A stretch of DNA of 64,000 nucleotides from Holophagales bacterium (GTDB lineage: Bacteria; Acidobacteriota; Thermoanaerobaculia; Multivoradales; Multivoraceae). Below are positions 54,740 to 63,922 of the stretch, piece after piece. The notes under the pieces are model-generated. The model was given only the letters and a program-made list of their open reading frames with translations, was not told where the DNA came from and searched no databases. Both the position numbers and the translations under genes were made by a program. Each line of letters starts with the position of its first letter. Within the stretch, counting starts at the first letter, position 1. Location: positions 62,001 to 126,000 of the forward strand of contig VYDI01000047.1 of assembly GCA_009843505.1 (NCBI GenBank). Reading direction: 5' to 3'.

Positions 54740-55535
54740 TGCGTTGGCTGACCGCGGTATCGCGTCCCAGGTAGTAGTCCGCCGGGATGAGTTCCAGAGC
54801 CCGGCATTTCGCTGGTTGCACAGTGCCTTGCGTCTGGCGGTTCACAACACCGATGAGAGGGTCTTCAGGGTCTTTTGCAGCGCGTTTAACGAGATGTTCA
54901 CGGGCACGCTGTCGGCGTCCGCGATTCTCGCCGAGTCCGAAGGCAGGCGGGTCGATCTGCTGACGGCATGGCATCGGGCAGTCCACGACGTGATGAACTT
55001 ACCGGAGGCGCTTAGCTTGGCGGACGCTACTGCGCGACATCACCGCGGGGGGGTGGATCATGCGAGCTTCGCCGCGGGCGTGATCGGCGTGTTTGACCAA
55101 TGGCTCGAGGAAGACAGGGACGATGCGGGGAGGGCGGCGGTGTTCTCAGCCATAGAAGACGACCGCGGTGCTTGGCGAGCCTTGTCCGCCGAAGTAGGGC
55201 GTGCTATCGGCGTGCCGTCGGACCCCGAGCGGTTTCTGCAGGAGCTCGATTTACGATCGAAGGAGCCACCGGTTGGCTCGAGTACTGTATCGCTGATGAC
55301 CATCCATGGCGCCAAGGGAAGCGAATTCGATCATGTCTACGTCTGTGGTTTGGCTGAGGGGATAGTGCCGAGCTACCGTAGTAAAAGCGCCGCGGAGTTG
55401 GAAGAGGAGCGCCGTAGCTGCTTTGTGGCTGTAACTCGGTGTCAGCAGAGCCTCACGCTTAGCTACGCCAGGCGATACTCTGGCTGGCGCAAGGCGCCTT
55501 CACGCTTTCTGGGTGAAATGGGGCTACAGCCCTGA
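54740..55535 (+). pseudogene. gajB: UvrD-like helicase (GajB-like), 3' part, separated by transposon
   Basis: The frame continues from the duplication as DALADRGIASQVVVRRDEFQ and ends QP at 55535. Motif V (TIHGAKGSEFDHVYVCGL) and motif VI (CFVAVTRCQQSLTLSYA) are present. With 49186-50315 it makes a 641-residue helicase after excision. On its own it lacks an ATP-binding site. A TTG at 54744 could initiate a short product but is unlikely to be functional. Confidence 0.9.
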
Positions 55536-55539
55536 CTGC

Positions 55540-56109
55540 CTACTCCCCCCGCTGCAACACCGGATAGAACTGCGTGAACACGTTGTCCGTCGCCGCATGC
55601 TCGGCATGGCAGTCGTAGCACCGTTCCTTCGGGAACGCTGACGCCGACTCTCTCAACCCTCCCGACCGGTCGCGGAAGCTGAGGTATGCCCAGCTTTCGG
55701 GGTAGCGCGCGCTGTCCTTGACCGCGACTTCCATCCCCAGGAAGTCCTTCTCGAAGTAGCCGGCCTGGTTGATCGACTCGCGGGAGCCGGGGCGGAAGAC
55801 GTCCATCGGGAGCATGGTGCCCTCGGGGAACTCGCCGGTCTCCATGAAGTAGCGGTAGGCCTCCGGCTGGATGTAGACGTTGGTGAAGGCGCCGGGGCCT
55901 TCGCGCTCGGCGGCGTCTTCGTTGTAGCTGAGGCCGAGCGAGGCGCCGACGAAGACCCAGGTGCGGTAGCCGTCGGGGCGGAGGAGATCGCCGTCGGCGG
56001 TGTAGGTGGGGACGACCATGCCGTCGAGGGCGGGCTTGGCGTCCTGCGCGGCCACGACTAGCGCGGCGATGAGGGTGACTAGGGCTGTGGCGATGGCGAT
56101 GTTGCGCAC
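55540..56109 (-). CDS. Exported cytochrome P460-family protein
   Basis: 189 aa. Signal peptide IAIATALVTLIAALVVAAQD. Late in the sequence CYDCHAEHAATDNVFTQFYPVL carries the CxxCH heme site, and YRTWVFVGASLGLSYN is typical of the P460 domain. P460 cytochromes oxidise or bind small N-compounds; physiological electron flow is unknown. It follows the molybdenum hydroxylase genes on the same strand and could accept electrons from them. Confidence 0.85.
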   Translation of the reverse strand: MRNIAIATALVTLIAALVVAAQDAKPALDGMVVPTYTADGDLLRPDGYRTWVFVGASLGLSYNEDAAEREGPGAFTNVYIQPEAYRYFMETGEFPEGTMLPMDVFRPGSRESINQAGYFEKDFLGMEVAVKDSARYPESWAYLSFRDRSGGLRESASAFPKERCYDCHAEHAATDNVFTQFYPVLQRGE

Positions 56110-56130
56110 GGGGGGATTCTACGCGGCAGT

Positions 56131-56193
56131 ATGGTCGCCGCTTCGCGGCGCGTTCTCTCCTGAAGGCCGGCGGGGACGCCGGCGCACCCAGTG
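56131..56193 (-). repeat. REP-like palindromic repeat, copy 5 (inverted)
   Basis: On the minus strand it reads ACTGGGTGCGCCGGCGTCC, CCGCCGGC and CGCCGCGAAGCGGCG, like copy 2. Two extra CACCCAGT pieces lie at 56205-56212 and 56221-56228. It lies in the gap between the hydroxylase and cytochrome P460 genes. Confidence 0.8.
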
Positions 56194-56230
56194 TGCGGCA
56201 CCGTCACCCAGTGTGGGGCGCACCCAGTGG

Positions 56231-58459
56231 TTAGGCCCAGCTCAGGTCGTGCTTCGAGATCGGCAGCGACCGGATCCGCTTGCCGGTCACGGCGAAGATC
56301 GCGTTGCACAGGGCCGGCGGGACCGGCGGCAGCGCGGGCTCACCCAGGCCGGTGGGCTGGTTGTCGCTCATCACCCAGTGGACTTCCACGGGCGGCGCCT
56401 GGTCGATGCGGAGCAGCTTGAAGTTGTGGAAGTTGCTCTCCTTGGTGCGGCCGCCTTCGAAGGTGATCTCCTGGTCGAGCGCCTGGCCGAGGCCGTCTAG
56501 CGCCGCGCCCTGGACCTGGTTGACGGCGTTACTCGGGTTGACGAGCTGTCTGCCGACATCGCCGGCTACCCAGATCCTGTCGACGCCGAGTTCGCCCTCC
56601 TTGCTGACCGTGGCCTGGACGACTTCGGCGAAGTAGCCGCGGTGGCTGAAGTGGAAGGCGACGCCCTGGGCGGTGCCCTCGGGAAGGTCCGCCTTGCCCC
56701 ATTCCGACTTGTCGCGCACTAGCTCGAGCACGGCCTTCATCCGCTGCGGATCGAACGCGGTCCTGGTCCCGGCGGGAACCGAGTCGAGCAGGTCGAGCCG
56801 GAACTGGAGCGGGTCCTTGCCGGCCTCGACTGCCAGTTCGTCGATGAACGACTGCACGACGAACGAGATCGCGTTGCTGGTCGGAGCGCGCAGCGCTCCC
56901 GTCGGGATGCCGAGCGGCATCTTCGACGCCTGGAGCGCGAAGTTCGGCACGAAGCCCTGGGGGAACTCGTTCGGCATCATCTCGGCGCTCGGGGCGAACC
57001 GCCGACCCTCGCCGAAGCTGACGAAGTGGTCGCGCCACGCCGTCAGTTTGCCGGCCTCGTCGAGACCGCCCTGCAGATAGTGGTAGCCGCCGGGGCGGAA
57101 GTAGTCGAAACGCGTGTCGTCCTCGCGGTTCCACACCAGCTTGACCGGAACCCCCGCCTGCCGCGCGATCAGCGCCGCCTCGAGCATGTAGTCCCAGTAC
57201 AAGCGCCTCCCGAAGCCCCCTCCCATCCGGGTCAGGTGGATCGTGATCCTGTCCTCGGGAATGCCCAGCGCCTTGGCTAGGTCGCCGCGCGCGAACTGTG
57301 GAGTCTGGATCGGCGCCCACATCTCGAGCCCGCCATCGTGGAAGTGTGCGGTCGTGTTCTGCGGCTCGAGCGGCGCATGGGCGAGGAAGGGGTACTGGTA
57401 GGCGGCCTCGACCGTCTTTGCCGCGGAGGCCAGTGCGCCGGCCGCGTCGCCGTCGTTCCTGAGATCCTGTTCCGGCGCCTGCTTCGACAGCTCCTCGGCC
57501 TGGCGGTCGAACTCCTCGCTGCTCTGGGACGCGGTCGGCCCTTCGTCCCAGGTGACCTCCAGCTTGCTGCGGGCCTCGTTGATCAGCCACCAGGAGTCGC
57601 CGACGATGGCGATGCCGTTCGGCAGCCCGACCTGAAACATCGAGGGCGCGGGCGCGGCGCTTCCGGCCTCAGCGGTCGAGTCGACGACGAAGGCGTCCGT
57701 GACGCCGGGCGACGCCTTGACCGCGTCGAGGTTGGCGCTCTTCACCTTGCCGCCGTGGACCCGGCACTTCTCGAACACGGCGTACTTCATGCCGGGCACG
57801 GTGACGTCGATGCCGAAGAGCGGCTTGCCGGTGACGATCTGCGGGTTGTCGACGCCGGGGATCTCCTGGCCGATGATCCTGAAGTCCTTCGCGTCCTTGA
57901 GCGGAACGGTCCGGGGATTCGGCGGCTCGACCTTGGCCGCGGCGCTCGCCAGCTCGCCGTAGGACAGCGACTTGTTCTTGAAGTGGACGGCGCCGGCCTC
58001 GGTGGTGCACTTCTCGGGCTTGGTCTTCCACTCCTTCGCCGCGGCTTCGACGAGCATGGCGCGGGCGGCGGCGCCCACGCGGCGCATCGACGTGTAGTGC
58101 ATCGGCGTGGCCATGCTGCCGCCGGCCATCTGGCCGCGGTACTTCGTCGCGTCGAAGTCCGCCTGCTCGACGCGCACCTGGCTCCAGGGGATGTCGAGTT
58201 CCTCGGCGATGAGCATCGGCAGCATCGTCTTGACGCCCTGACCGATCTCGGGGTTCTGGGCCATGATCGTCGCGATGCCGTCCGGCGTCAGGCGGATGAA
58301 GGCGTTGAGCGCCGTCTCCGCATCGGCGGTGGCGGCAAAGGCGCCGCGCGCGCCGTCCAGCGGGAAGCGGGCTCCGAGGAGCATGCCGCCGCCGGCCAGG
58401 GCGGTGACGTGAAGGAATCCGCGCCGGGAGAGGTTGCCTGTCTTGTCCACGGCGTTCAT
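56231..58459 (-). CDS. Molybdenum hydroxylase large subunit (IorB/isoquinoline-type), exported by Tat
   Basis: 742 aa. Twin-arginine-like signal ([20 protein letters not shown]). Molybdopterin motifs: [39 protein letters not shown] (Arg and Gly near the cofactor) and [20 protein letters not shown] with the expected catalytic Glu. It is the large subunit of a two-part aldehyde or N-heterocycle dehydrogenase, located in the periplasm. Its start overlaps the 2Fe-2S subunit stop (ATGA). Confidence 0.9.
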   Translation of the reverse strand: MNAVDKTGNLSRRGFLHVTALAGGGMLLGARFPLDGARGAFAATADAETALNAFIRLTPDGIATIMAQNPEIGQGVKTMLPMLIAEELDIPWSQVRVEQADFDATKYRGQMAGGSMATPMHYTSMRRVGAAARAMLVEAAAKEWKTKPEKCTTEAGAVHFKNKSLSYGELASAAAKVEPPNPRTVPLKDAKDFRIIGQEIPGVDNPQIVTGKPLFGIDVTVPGMKYAVFEKCRVHGGKVKSANLDAVKASPGVTDAFVVDSTAEAGSAAPAPSMFQVGLPNGIAIVGDSWWLINEARSKLEVTWDEGPTASQSSEEFDRQAEELSKQAPEQDLRNDGDAAGALASAAKTVEAAYQYPFLAHAPLEPQNTTAHFHDGGLEMWAPIQTPQFARGDLAKALGIPEDRITIHLTRMGGGFGRRLYWDYMLEAALIARQAGVPVKLVWNREDDTRFDYFRPGGYHYLQGGLDEAGKLTAWRDHFVSFGEGRRFAPSAEMMPNEFPQGFVPNFALQASKMPLGIPTGALRAPTSNAISFVVQSFIDELAVEAGKDPLQFRLDLLDSVPAGTRTAFDPQRMKAVLELVRDKSEWGKADLPEGTAQGVAFHFSHRGYFAEVVQATVSKEGELGVDRIWVAGDVGRQLVNPSNAVNQVQGAALDGLGQALDQEITFEGGRTKESNFHNFKLLRIDQAPPVEVHWVMSDNQPTGLGEPALPPVPPALCNAIFAVTGKRIRSLPISKHDLSWA

Positions 58460-58968
58460 GCCTCACTCCCTCCCGCTCCCGTGGCGGTCTCGTGGCTGGT
58501 GGCCGATGGAGCCTGTGCGATGTCCGCGGCCCGGTGGATAGCCGTCCGGATGCGGGTGTAGGTCGCGCACCGGCAGATGTTCCCGCTCATCGCCTCGTCG
58601 ATGTCGCCGTCGGTCGGCGCCGGGTTGCTCGCCAGGAGCGCCGAGGCCGACATGATCTGGCCGGCCTGGCAGTAGCCGCACTGGGGTACGTCGATCTCCT
58701 GCCAGGCGAGCTGCACGGGATGGGCGCCGTCCTCGGACAGGCCCTCGATCGTCGTGATCTCCTTGCCCTCGGCGCGCGACACCGGCATGCGGCAACTGCG
58801 CTCGGGCTCGCCGTTGACATGCACGGTGCAGGCCCCGCAGAAGGACCGGCCGCAGCCGAACTTGGTGCCCTTCAGGTCGAGTTCGTCGCGGAGAACCCAG
58901 AGCAGGGGCATCTCCGGCGGCGCGTCGACCGTCGTCGACTTGCCGTTCAGCGTGAAGGCGATTGCCAT
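58456..58968 (-). CDS. 2Fe-2S subunit of molybdenum hydroxylase (IorA-type)
   Basis: 170 aa. N-terminal plant-type ferredoxin cluster ([20 protein letters not shown]) and the C-terminal second cluster ([25 protein letters not shown]). It passes electrons from the large subunit to an acceptor. No FAD subunit gene is present, as in IorAB-type enzymes, which use cytochromes as acceptors; a P460-type gene follows the operon. Confidence 0.93.
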   Translation of the reverse strand: MAIAFTLNGKSTTVDAPPEMPLLWVLRDELDLKGTKFGCGRSFCGACTVHVNGEPERSCRMPVSRAEGKEITTIEGLSEDGAHPVQLAWQEIDVPQCGYCQAGQIMSASALLASNPAPTDGDIDEAMSGNICRCATYTRIRTAIHRAADIAQAPSATSHETATGAGGSEA

Positions 58969-59072
58969 GAGTTCGTTCTCCTCGAGGGCCGTTGCGGGGC
59001 GGCGACTTACTGGCTGGCCATACAGTGAATGAAACGCGGGGTGAGGTCAAGGCCTCGCCCGCCAGGTAGCGC

Positions 59073-60617
59073 TCAGTTCCGGAATGCTTCCAGCTTTCGC
59101 CTGAGGGACCGGCAGAGGCTGGAACCGTCGTCGCCCGTCTCGTAGACGTAGCGGTCGGGCCGAATCAACACGCTGGACGCGTTGTTCCGGCCAAGCCAGC
59201 GAGTGAGCTCGCCGTTCGCGTCGGACAGGTCGCGGCCGAGCTGGAGGACGCCGCCGTCGAGGACGTCCCTGAACCAGTCCATGTCGGCGCCGGCGGTCGG
59301 GGAGCTCGTAACGAGGGAGAACTCCGGACCCAGCAGGTCGTCGAGCCAGGTTTCGCCGCCGGTGGTCGTCACGCGGGGCCTGATCATGCGTGCACCGGAG
59401 GCCTCCGAGCTTCCGATCAGGCCCCGCTGGTAGGGCTGCCGGTTCGTCATGCGCCGCATCAGGGAGAAGCCGGTCTTTCTCTTCCTGCGGCCGCGGAAGA
59501 AGGAGTAGTTGCGGTTCAGAATGGCGAGCGGGCTCGAGGCGCTGATCATCCTGCCCCGCTCCGACGCGCCCTCGATCAGGCGCGCGCAGTGATCCCAGCA
59601 CTCTTCCTGGTAGGTGTCCAGAAGCGCCGGTCCGGCGAGCCCCCGGAACAGGAGTTCGAACTTGAAGGCCAGGTTCAGGGCGTCGCGGATGCCCATGTTG
59701 AGGCCCTGACCGGAGAAGGGCGGCGACTGATGGGCTGCGTCCCCGGCCAGCAGCAGTCGACCGGCGCGCCACGCCTTCGGCATCGAGCCATGGAAGAGGA
59801 ATGGCTGAGTACGGAGGATCTCGCACGAAGACGGGTCGAAGTACTCGGAGATCGCCTCGAAGGCATCTTCGGCGGTGAAGTTCCGGGCGAGCGCTTCGCC
59901 GGCTTCGAAGTCGAACCGGACGTGCTTGTGGTGGCCCTTGAAGTACACGACGGAACGGTTGGGTCGGCAACTGATCTCGGAACCGTCCGGAAGGGAATCG
60001 AAGAGCTTCCGGTCGTGGACGATGAGGTCGACGACGATCCACTGGCGCCGGTAGCCGAAGTCGACCCGTTCCGACCCGATCGCCGAGCGGCAGAAACTGC
60101 CGCCGCCGTCCGCTCCGACGGCGTAGCGGCCGGTGAACTCATGGCGCTCGCCCGTGCCGCGGTGCGTCGCGACCACTTTCGCAGCTTCGCCCGTGCCGTC
60201 GACGGCGCACACGTCGTAGCCGAGGAACGCGTCGACTCCGGCACCCTTCGGGAAGTCGTCGCGCAGCAGGCGCTCGAGCGCGGGCTGGTGGAACACCATG
60301 CCGCCCATCGGGAAGCCGAACCGCTTCCGGGCCCGCAGGAAATCGAGCGTCATGAGCGGCCGGCGTTTCGCGTCGACGAACTCGTTTCGCGCGTAGGGCG
60401 AGGCGTCTTCGGGGATCAGCCTCTGGAGGATCCCCATGGACGTGTAGATGCGGCAGCTCTCCGGGTCGAGGACCATCGCCCGGGGCGTGGGGTAGACCTC
60501 CGGCTCGCGGTCGAAGATCGCGACCGAGCGGCCGCGCGCCCGAAGCAGGTTGGCCAGCGTGGCGCCCGTCGGTCCGCAGCCGATGACCAGTACGTCGTAC
60601 TTCCTGTTTTCGCTCAC
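59073..60617 (-). CDS. FAD-dependent aromatic monooxygenase (PheA/TfdB-like)
   Basis: 514 aa. FAD motifs: YDVLVIGCGPTGATLANLLR, RYAVGADGGGSFCRSAIG and GRLLLAGDAAHQSPPFSGQG. The C-terminal region is thioredoxin-like, as in phenol hydroxylases (LIRPDRYVYETG). It hydroxylates a phenolic or other aromatic acid using NAD(P)H. It is divergent from the TIGR03084-like gene. Substrate unknown; a second enzyme of the type is MhaA-like at 16956. Confidence 0.88.
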   Translation of the reverse strand: MSENRKYDVLVIGCGPTGATLANLLRARGRSVAIFDREPEVYPTPRAMVLDPESCRIYTSMGILQRLIPEDASPYARNEFVDAKRRPLMTLDFLRARKRFGFPMGGMVFHQPALERLLRDDFPKGAGVDAFLGYDVCAVDGTGEAAKVVATHRGTGERHEFTGRYAVGADGGGSFCRSAIGSERVDFGYRRQWIVVDLIVHDRKLFDSLPDGSEISCRPNRSVVYFKGHHKHVRFDFEAGEALARNFTAEDAFEAISEYFDPSSCEILRTQPFLFHGSMPKAWRAGRLLLAGDAAHQSPPFSGQGLNMGIRDALNLAFKFELLFRGLAGPALLDTYQEECWDHCARLIEGASERGRMISASSPLAILNRNYSFFRGRRKRKTGFSLMRRMTNRQPYQRGLIGSSEASGARMIRPRVTTTGGETWLDDLLGPEFSLVTSSPTAGADMDWFRDVLDGGVLQLGRDLSDANGELTRWLGRNNASSVLIRPDRYVYETGDDGSSLCRSLRRKLEAFRN

Positions 60618-60712
60618 GACGCAGTGCCGGGAGCCCGAAAACGGGGCAGGCTAGCAGACAGAAAACGGGGCCGGCGCGAGAGAGCCGGTAGGCTTCGCCC
60701 GCGCGCGACGAC

Positions 60713-61513
60713 ATGAGCAGCTTCCAGCAGATCGCTGACTTCCGAGACGAGTGCGACTGCCTCGCCGAGGTCCTGGAGCCGCTCGAGGACGCGGACTTCG
60801 AGCGGGCCACCCTGTTCAAGGGGTGGACGCTTCACGACGTCGTCGCGCATCTCCACATCTTCAACTACGCGGCCGACGCCTCGTACCACGATCAGTCCGC
60901 CTTCGACGGCTTCAAACAGTTCATGGCCGAGCGCCGCGGCCGGCTCAACCTCCGCGAGCTGACGGACGAGTGGTTCGAGGGCAAGCGCAACCGCGCGGTC
61001 TACGACGTCTGGCGCGAGTACTACCCGCGGATGTGCGACCGGCTGGAAGGGCTCGATCCGCGGAAGAGGGTGGAGTGGTTCGGGCCGCCGATGAGCGTGC
61101 GCAGCTCGGTCACCGCTCGGCAGATGGAGACCTGGGCCCACGGCCAGGAGGTCTTCGACGTCCTCGGCCTCGACCGCGACGAGACAGACAGGATCAGGAA
61201 CATCGTCTTTCTGGGATTCAACACCTTCGGCTGGACCTACGCGGTCCGCGGCCTCGAAGTGCCGGGCGTCGTTCCGGCGCTCGAGCTGACGGCGCCTTCC
61301 GGCGAGGTCTGGACCTGGAACGCGGACGAAACGACCAACCGGATCATCGGCGCCGCGGTCGAGTTCGCCCAGGTGGTCACCCAGGTCCGCAACATCGCGG
61401 ATACGTCGCTCGAGGTCACGGGGCCGGTCGCCACCGAGTGGATGAGCATGGCCCAGTGCTTCGCCGGCGGGCCCGAGACGCCGCCGGCTCCGGGCACGCG
61501 GCACAAGGCGTAG
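60713..61513 (+). CDS. TIGR03084-like metal-binding protein (DinB/MDMPI fold)
   Basis: 266 aa. A DinB/maleylpyruvate isomerase-type N-terminal domain with FKGWTLHDVVAHLHIFNY (first metal-site His residues) and METWAHGQEVFDVLG (further His). Related proteins bind a metal and may use thiols such as mycothiol or glutathione. Its position beside an aromatic monooxygenase fits a role in ring catabolism, but no reaction is known. Confidence 0.8.
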   Translation: MSSFQQIADFRDECDCLAEVLEPLEDADFERATLFKGWTLHDVVAHLHIFNYAADASYHDQSAFDGFKQFMAERRGRLNLRELTDEWFEGKRNRAVYDVWREYYPRMCDRLEGLDPRKRVEWFGPPMSVRSSVTARQMETWAHGQEVFDVLGLDRDETDRIRNIVFLGFNTFGWTYAVRGLEVPGVVPALELTAPSGEVWTWNADETTNRIIGAAVEFAQVVTQVRNIADTSLEVTGPVATEWMSMAQCFAGGPETPPAPGTRHKA

Positions 61514-61570
61514 CGCCGCCGACGGACCAACACCCGTCGCCCCCGTTCGAGCGTGTTGCCCGCGCCCGAT

Positions 61571-61593
61571 GGTATATTGCAACGCTGTATACC
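61571..61593. promoter_or_regulatory. Operator of the second vapBC pair
   Basis: GGTATA-TTGCAACGCTG-TATACC is a perfect inverted repeat 16 bases before the vapB ATG. It overlaps a probable -10 region. TA antitoxins bind such palindromes to autorepress. Confidence 0.7.
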
Positions 61594-61608
61594 TTCCCGG
61601 GAGGTCGC

Positions 61609-61857
61609 ATGTCCAAGACCGCCAAGCTGTTCTGGTCCGGCCGCTCACAGGCGGTGCGGTTGCCGAAGGAATTCCGGATGGAGGGTGACGAGGTTCGGAT
61701 TCGCAAGCGCGGAGCGGCCGTCATCCTGGAGCCCGTCGCGTCGGACTGGGCGTGGCTCGACGAGGTCGCTGGGAAGTTCTCGGACGACTTCTTCGCCGAA
61801 GGGAGATGCCAGCCCGAGATGCCGTCCCGGCCGGCGTTGGACGACTTGTTCGACTGA
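61609..61857 (+). CDS. vapB: VapB-type antitoxin (AbrB fold)
   Basis: 82 aa from the ATG at 61609. N-terminal AbrB-type swapped-hairpin domain: TAKLFWSGRSQAVRLPKEFR and DEVRIRKRGAAVILEPV. The acidic C-terminus would bind the toxin. The TGATG overlap with vapC implies coupling. GGGAGG is 6 bases upstream of the start. Confidence 0.9.
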   Translation: MSKTAKLFWSGRSQAVRLPKEFRMEGDEVRIRKRGAAVILEPVASDWAWLDEVAGKFSDDFFAEGRCQPEMPSRPALDDLFD

Positions 61858-62264
61858 TGCGTTACCTGCTGGACGCGAACGTCTGCATCGCCCTGCTCAA
61901 CGGCACGTCGCCAGCGGCTCGCGAACGCCTGGGCCGCTATGGCCCTGGAGATGTCGGTGTACCCGCGCCGGTTGCATACGAGTTGTACTTCGGGGCCTTC
62001 AAGAGTCGCCGAACCCGGGAGAACCTCGCCCTGCTCGACACCCTCGGCTTCGAGGTTCTGCCCTTCGACGTGGAGGATGCCCGAGCAGCAGGAAAGGTGC
62101 GAAGCGACCTGGAGGCAGTCGGGCAGCCCATTGGCCCGTACGATGTGTTGATAGCGGGCCAGGCGCTGGCGCGCGGCCTCGTACTGGTGACCGCGAACCG
62201 GCGCGAGTTCGACCGCGTTACGGGCCTGACCTGCGAGGACTGGACCAGACCCGACCAGAACTGA
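61857..62264 (+). CDS. vapC: VapC-type PIN ribonuclease toxin
   Basis: 135 aa from the ATG at 61857. Acidic active-site residues: YLLDANVCIALL (Asp), VPAPVAYELYFGAF (Glu), GPYDVLIAGQAL (Asp) and LVTANRREFDRV. It cleaves RNA, likely initiator tRNA or rRNA as in other VapCs. It lies just upstream of tRNA-Gln. Confidence 0.92.
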   Translation: MRYLLDANVCIALLNGTSPAARERLGRYGPGDVGVPAPVAYELYFGAFKSRRTRENLALLDTLGFEVLPFDVEDARAAGKVRSDLEAVGQPIGPYDVLIAGQALARGLVLVTANRREFDRVTGLTCEDWTRPDQN

Positions 62265-62344
62265 GGCATAGCGGCGGCACCTTCGGCGTAGCCGGCGGAC
62301 AATTGCCGCCGTTCGCGGTAAACTGCCCGGCTTGCCGCTACCGC

Positions 62345-62418
62345 TGGGAGGTCGTCTAACGGTAGGACATGCGGCTCTGGACCGTAGAATCGGGGTTCGA
62401 ATCCCTGCCTCCCAGCCA
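62345..62418 (+). tRNA. tRNA-Gln (CTG)
   Basis: 74 nt with encoded CCA. Acceptor TGGGAGG/CCTCCCA, anticodon loop CTCTGGA (anticodon CTG) and T-arm CGGGGTTCGAATCCCTG. A TAAACT at 62319-62324 is a possible -10. Confidence 0.95.
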
Positions 62419-62429
62419 CTCATGCGCAA

Positions 62430-62670
62430 ACCTCACATCGGCAGCGACGAACCGGATCAACCCCGCGCAACTGGTCGGGAACGAGACAGCCGGGATCGCC
62501 CGGGCAGCCGCTCGCGCCGTAGAAGATGCAGTCGCCGGAGCGACCGCCGAGCTCGTGACCCGCGACTACCTGCGCGCCGAGTTGGCGCACATGAGAAGCG
62601 CCTGATCGTATGGGCAATCAGTGTTGCCGTCACCGTCGGAGTCCGTTGGCGTTACCGGGGTCGTCACGCG
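62430..62670 (+). pseudogene. Decayed small protein remnant after tRNA-Gln
   Basis: One frame reads NRINPAQLVGNETAGIARAA, VEDAVAGATAELVTRDYLR and AELAHMRSA before a stop at 62605, with no start codon outside the tRNA. A second frame continues RLIVWAISVAVTVGVRW, a possible TM helix. Together they resemble a small coiled-coil protein with a C-terminal TM helix (DUF1640-like) that has been frameshifted and lost its start. Confidence 0.3.
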
Positions 62671-62700
62671 GTTGGCCTCGGTTGGCCTCGGTTGGCCCCG
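62671..62700. repeat. Three 10-bp tandem repeats
   Basis: GTTGGCCTCG, GTTGGCCTCG, GTTGGCCCCG in a row. Possible slippage site; no known function. Confidence 0.8.
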
Positions 62701-62750
62701 TTGTTCCGGCTGCCTGACCGATGCCGTCTTGGCTCCGCGATAAAGGAAGC

Positions 62751-63227
62751 GTGAGCGACTCGAAGGAGGATCCGCGCCGGTCCTCGCGGGGCATCCTGGG
62801 GGATCCTGATCGGTACTCGCGGGGAATCTGGGGGAGGCTGCGTTTCTTGGGAAGGCTCCGTGAAGTCTACGATTTCACCGTGTGGAACTTCTGGCTCTTA
62901 GCAGGAATGGTGGTCCTCTGCGGCCTTGTAGTGCTGTTGGTCTACACGATGGCGTTGTACCGCGATTCGATCTACGAGACGATAGAGCGATTCATAGAAG
63001 CGGTGGCGCGGTTCTACGAGGGACCGGAAAGCAGTCGCGACGGTGCGATCGTGCTTTGGCTGCGCAGCTGCGCCTCGATCCTGGCGACTCTGGGCGGGCC
63101 GGGGACTCTGAGCGGGCGGAAGGGCGCAAGTGGGGTTTGGGGGTTGAGTTCCGATCCCAGGGCTGTGTCGCGCGCCTTTCGGTCCGACCCATGTCCGGTC
63201 CACGAACTTGGAGGCAAGCAACCGTGA
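62751..63227 (+). CDS. Unknown single-TM protein
   Basis: 158 aa from a GTG at 62751 with AAGGAAG just upstream. A cytoplasmic basic N-terminus contains a short duplication (SSRGILG and YSRGIWG), followed by one TM helix (FWLLAGMVVLCGLVVLLVYT). No family recognised and the C-terminal third has poor coding quality, so the true end or gene status is uncertain. Confidence 0.45.
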   Translation: MSDSKEDPRRSSRGILGDPDRYSRGIWGRLRFLGRLREVYDFTVWNFWLLAGMVVLCGLVVLLVYTMALYRDSIYETIERFIEAVARFYEGPESSRDGAIVLWLRSCASILATLGGPGTLSGRKGASGVWGLSSDPRAVSRAFRSDPCPVHELGGKQP

Positions 63228-63237
63228 GCAACGAACC

Positions 63238-63486
63238 ATGACGCAAATCACGTCGCATCAGGAACTGGCACGCATTCTGCGGACGATGTACGAAGATGCC
63301 AAGAGAGGTCAGAAAGTCGCGATGATCCATCTGTTCGGAATCAAGTACGCCGAGGCAATCCGTGGGTGCGATGGCTCGCCAGCGGAGATCGCGCGGTTGG
63401 CATGCGGATATCCAAGCTATGGAGTGGAGATCAACAAGGGCTGCGTTCTGGCGGACTTCGTGGAGATCAGGGCCGGCGTCCTCTAA
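63238..63486 (+). CDS. Small unknown HTH-like protein
   Basis: 82 aa from the ATG at 63238. Sequence TSHQELARILRTMYEDAKRG, KVAMIHLFGIKYAEAIRGCD and SYGVEINKGCVLADFVEI. It may be a small helix-turn-helix protein of unknown role. Ends 140 bp before the ParD remnant. Confidence 0.6.
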   Translation: MTQITSHQELARILRTMYEDAKRGQKVAMIHLFGIKYAEAIRGCDGSPAEIARLACGYPSYGVEINKGCVLADFVEIRAGVL

Positions 63487-63653
63487 TCTAGGTCTAGTCT
63501 GGAGGAGTGAGGTGGTCCCGGTTCCTCCACCACGTCGTCCTCCGGGTTCCCGCGTGGAGGGGCTGCCGCGATGGTCGCGTCGCAGTCGCCCAAACCGGGG
63601 CACAGGTGCTGTCCTGCACCAATAGTATGACCGAGAGCGTTCCTGACGGCAGC

Positions 63654-63912
63654 ATGGCCACTATCCGAAAGACGATCACCCTGACGGACCTGCAGGACCA
63701 GTGGATCAAGGCGCGGATTGCCGCAGGCCACTTCACCACCGACGGCGAGTACATCCGCTATCTGATTCGCCGCGTACCGCGAACGGCGGGTCGACTTCGA
63801 GTCGTTTCAGTCAGCCGTGCAGGAAGGCATCGACAGTGGTCCAAGCGAGAAGACGGTGCCTTCCATCATGGAAGAAGTCGAGGCGCGGCTTCGAAGCGAT
63901 GGGCGTCCATAG
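63654..63912 (+). pseudogene. parD: Frameshifted ParD-like antitoxin
   Basis: From the ATG at 63654 (or 63627) the frame reads MATIRKTITLTDLQDQWIKA and FTTDGEYIRYLIRR, a ParD ribbon-helix-helix. An extra base near 63775 shifts it; in the new frame RERRVDFESFQSAVQEGIDS and TVPSIMEEVEARLRSDGRP end at 63912, the expected ParD C-terminus. It is either a true mutation or a single-base sequence error. Confidence 0.65.
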
Positions 63913-63922
63913 GCTCATGGAC

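Noticed and set aside
54744-55535. Independent gene for the helicase C-terminal part
   Set aside because: It lacks ATP-binding motifs and joins perfectly with the upstream part once the transposon is removed.
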